Source: Ulvibacter sp047614245
Lineage (GTDB): Bacteria > Bacteroidota > Bacteroidia > Flavobacteriales > Flavobacteriaceae
Direction: 5' to 3'
Assembly (NCBI GenBank): GCA_047614245.1
Contig: JBLHIC010000049.1
Location: forward strand, 1 to 17,923
Length of the DNA: 17,923 nt
In this document: positions 16,039-17,923 of the stretch, piece by piece
How the letters are laid out: each line of letters starts with the position of its first letter
Position numbering within the stretch: position 1 is the first letter of the stretch
Position numbers and translations under genes: made by a program
Notes under the pieces: model-generated
Database searches by the model: none
What the model saw: only the letters and a program-made list of their open reading frames with translations
What the model was told of the DNA's origin: nothing

Positions 16039-17232
16039 ATGAAACAAAAACGCGTAGTTGTCGGACTTAGCGGTGGCGTAGATTCCAGCGTAGCAGCCTT
16101 TCTTTTAAAAGAACAGGGTTATGATGTTATTGGTTTGTTTATGAAGAATTGGCATGATGATACTGTAACTATTTCAAACGAGTGCCCTTGGCTTGAAGAT
16201 AGTAACGACGCCATGCTTGTTGCCGAGAAATTGGGAATTCCATTTCAAACGGTAGATTTAAGCCAACAGTACAAAGAACGTATTGTAGATTATATGTTTC
16301 ATGAATATAAAATGGGGCGTACACCAAACCCGGATGTGCTTTGCAATCGAGAAATAAAATTTGATGTTTTCATGAAAATTGCACTGCAGTTAGGAGCGGA
16401 TTATGTTGCTACAGGACATTATTGTCGCAAAGGTATTATTGATGTTGAGGGAACTGAAACTTACCAACTACTATCGGGTACTGATCCAAATAAAGATCAG
16501 TCTTATTTTTTATGTCAGTTGTCACAAACCCAACTCGAGAAAACACTATTTCCGATTGGGGAATTATTGAAGCCTGATGTTCGTAAGATTGCTATGGAAC
16601 AAGGTTTAGTTACTGCAGATAAAAGAGACTCTCAAGGATTGTGTTTTATTGGAAAGGTAAGGCTTCCAGAGTTTCTTCAGCAAAAGTTAGCACCCAAAGT
16701 GGGGGTTATTGTTGAAGTGCCATCAAATTATTCGGAATACCATCGAGAACTCCCTCAGTTTTCTTCCGAAGAGGAAGAACTGAAGTATCTTTCAGAAAAA
16801 CATCACTATTCACTAGCGGATGGGAAGGAAGTAGGAACCCACCAAGGGGCTCATTATTTTACAAAAGGACAACGAAAAGGACTGCAAGTTGGGGGCACAC
16901 CCGAACCATTGTTTGTTATAGATACAGATGTGATTGATAATGTAATTTATACAGGACAGGGCAAAACGCACCCAGGCCTCTATCGTCGGGGACTATTTGT
17001 TAAGAATGAAGAAGTTCATTGGGTAAGAAATGACTTAAAGATAGGAGAGGATGAAACTTTGGAAGTAATGGCGCGTATTCGGTATCGTCAGAATTTGGAA
17101 AAGGCAACATTACATCAAACACTTTCCGGACTTTATGTTATCTTTGAGAAACCGCAATCAGCAATCACTGAGGGACAATTCGTTGCTTGGTATTTTAACG
17201 AAGAATTGCTTGGAAGTGGTGTTATTGCTTAA
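16039..17232 (+). CDS. mnmA: tRNA-specific 2-thiouridylase MnmA
   Basis: Installs the sulfur of 2-thiouridine at wobble position 34 of tRNAs for Lys, Glu and Gln, in the cytoplasm. 397 residues, somewhat longer than the ~368 of E. coli. The PP-loop SGGVDSS is at 11-17. Nucleophile C102 lies in GRTPNPDVLCNREIKF and the persulfide-carrying C202 in DSQGLCFIGK; both catalytic cysteines are present. THQGAHYFTKGQRKGLQVGG (from 267) marks the central domain, followed by a beta-barrel C-terminal domain. The extra length is mainly an acidic insert at about 228-260 between GVIVEV and DGKEVGTHQG. The start at 16039 is the first ATG after the promoter element and fits MKQKRVVVGLSGGVDSS. An S8 protease gene follows after 11 bp, probably in one transcript. 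Confidence 0.97.
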   Translation: MKQKRVVVGLSGGVDSSVAAFLLKEQGYDVIGLFMKNWHDDTVTISNECPWLEDSNDAMLVAEKLGIPFQTVDLSQQYKERIVDYMFHEYKMGRTPNPDVLCNREIKFDVFMKIALQLGADYVATGHYCRKGIIDVEGTETYQLLSGTDPNKDQSYFLCQLSQTQLEKTLFPIGELLKPDVRKIAMEQGLVTADKRDSQGLCFIGKVRLPEFLQQKLAPKVGVIVEVPSNYSEYHRELPQFSSEEEELKYLSEKHHYSLADGKEVGTHQGAHYFTKGQRKGLQVGGTPEPLFVIDTDVIDNVIYTGQGKTHPGLYRRGLFVKNEEVHWVRNDLKIGEDETLEVMARIRYRQNLEKATLHQTLSGLYVIFEKPQSAITEGQFVAWYFNEELLGSGVIA

Positions 17233-17243
17233 AAAAGAAAACC

Positions 17244-17923
17244 ATGAAAAAACTCCTACTGCTATTTGCCGTTTTTTCGGCGCCGTTTATTTATGCCCAG
17301 CAAGATGCTTTAGTCTTTCTTCAGGATAAAGAAGATGTGGCAACCTCTATCGCGAATCCTATCTCTATTATGACTCAGGACGCCATTGATCGAAAGACCT
17401 TGCAGAATACTTCAATTGATGAGCGCGATGTCCCTGTCAATGAAGCATATATTACACAACTTAAAAATACCCCAGGCATAAGTGTGTATGCCAAATCCAA
17501 ATGGATGAATGCTGTTTATGTTCGTGGTGCACAGGGAGATATCCAAGACTTAGTTAGTGAGAATTATGTGAGTTCAGTCGAATTTATGGACAAGTCTTTA
17601 AATTTTGGACCGGGAACAGGAACTAGAACTACTCCAGATAAATTCGCTATTGAGAACCAGCAAAGTAGAATTACATACAATTATGGTGCTGCGGCGAATC
17701 AAACTACGATGCTAAAAGTAGATTATTTGCACGAACAAGATTTTACTGGTGATGGAATTGTAGTAGCCGTTTTGGATTCTGGTTTTCCAAATGTGATCAA
17801 TAATCCTGCTTTCTCGCATATTGTATCTGATGGCAGGTTACTTGGAACTTACGATTTTGCATTGCGTCAAGAGAATGTCGATGGAACAGGATCCCACGGA
17901 GCGCAGACATTTAGCGATATTGG
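17244..17923 (+). CDS. Secreted S8 (subtilisin-like) serine protease, 3' end beyond window
   Basis: 226 codons plus two bases are visible and the frame is open to the window edge. The signal peptide is residues 1-18 (IYA|QQ). Residues about 19-160 form a pre-domain ending before the catalytic domain. The catalytic Asp is D178 in GIVVAVLDSGF and the catalytic His is probably H218 in GTGSHGAQTFSDI. The Ser and the C-terminus, including any T9SS sorting domain, lie outside. The ATG is 11 bp after the mnmA stop, so it is probably the second gene of an mnmA-protease transcript. It is not a fragment or pseudogene as far as can be seen; it is cut only by the window edge. Confidence 0.85.
   Translation, partial: MKKLLLLFAVFSAPFIYAQQDALVFLQDKEDVATSIANPISIMTQDAIDRKTLQNTSIDERDVPVNEAYITQLKNTPGISVYAKSKWMNAVYVRGAQGDIQDLVSENYVSSVEFMDKSLNFGPGTGTRTTPDKFAIENQQSRITYNYGAAANQTTMLKVDYLHEQDFTGDGIVVAVLDSGFPNVINNPAFSHIVSDGRLLGTYDFALRQENVDGTGSHGAQTFSDI

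Noticed and set aside
1..17923. Defence system, mobile element, CRISPR array, tRNA or rRNA genes
   Set aside because: No transposase, integrase, nuclease or helicase family members, no regular direct repeats and no cloverleaf-like sequence were recognised. Gene content is ordinary chromosomal.

Overview
The window looks like a chromosomal segment from a marine-type Flavobacteriia member (Bacteroidota). Reasons: AT-rich DNA; promoters of the form TTTG-N17/18-TAnnTTTG rather than E. coli boxes; few visible Shine-Dalgarno sequences; a C-terminal type IX secretion (T9SS) sorting domain; four exported proteins whose signal peptide appears to end in Ala followed by Gln; and family members typical of that phylum (BshC, LysM/periplasmic-binding fusion, YidC with a large periplasmic domain, DUF922 protease, DUF3820, YwqK-like repeats). 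I cannot assign a genus.

Layout. 31-2520 (minus strand): a secreted M14 zinc carboxypeptidase-like protein. It is divergent from bshC (2635-4230, bacillithiol synthesis). Then come guaA (4407-5936, GMP synthase), a LysM plus periplasmic-binding-like protein (5972-7864) and an OsmC-family protein (7861-8265). These three are close enough to be one operon, and the last two overlap by 4 bp. Next are three poorly characterised genes: a DUF922 metalloprotease (8316-8855), a secreted VIT/vWA protein with a T9SS signal (8975-11026) and a small DUF3820 protein (11034-11285). After these: pyrG (11462-13078, CTP synthase), yidC (13234-15126, membrane insertase), an exported YwqK/MORN-like repeat protein (15240-15935), mnmA (16039-17232, tRNA 2-thiouridylase) and the first 226 codons of a secreted S8 protease (17244 to the window end).

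Function. Housekeeping genes for GTP, CTP, tRNA thiolation, membrane protein insertion and low-molecular-weight thiol synthesis alternate with exported envelope or surface proteins (two proteases, one peptidase-like metalloenzyme, a LysM sensor-like protein, a surface vWA protein and a repeat protein). No mobile element, tRNA, rRNA, CRISPR array or phage gene is visible. No gap between genes exceeds 180 bp.

I found no convincing undescribed multi-gene system. The points most worth a second look are the promoter element sitting 3 nt before guaA (possible leaderless mRNA), a GC-rich REP-like hairpin directly before the yidC start, a perfect 13-bp palindrome and doubled promoter elements upstream of pyrG, and the uncharacterised DUF922-vWA-DUF3820 block.
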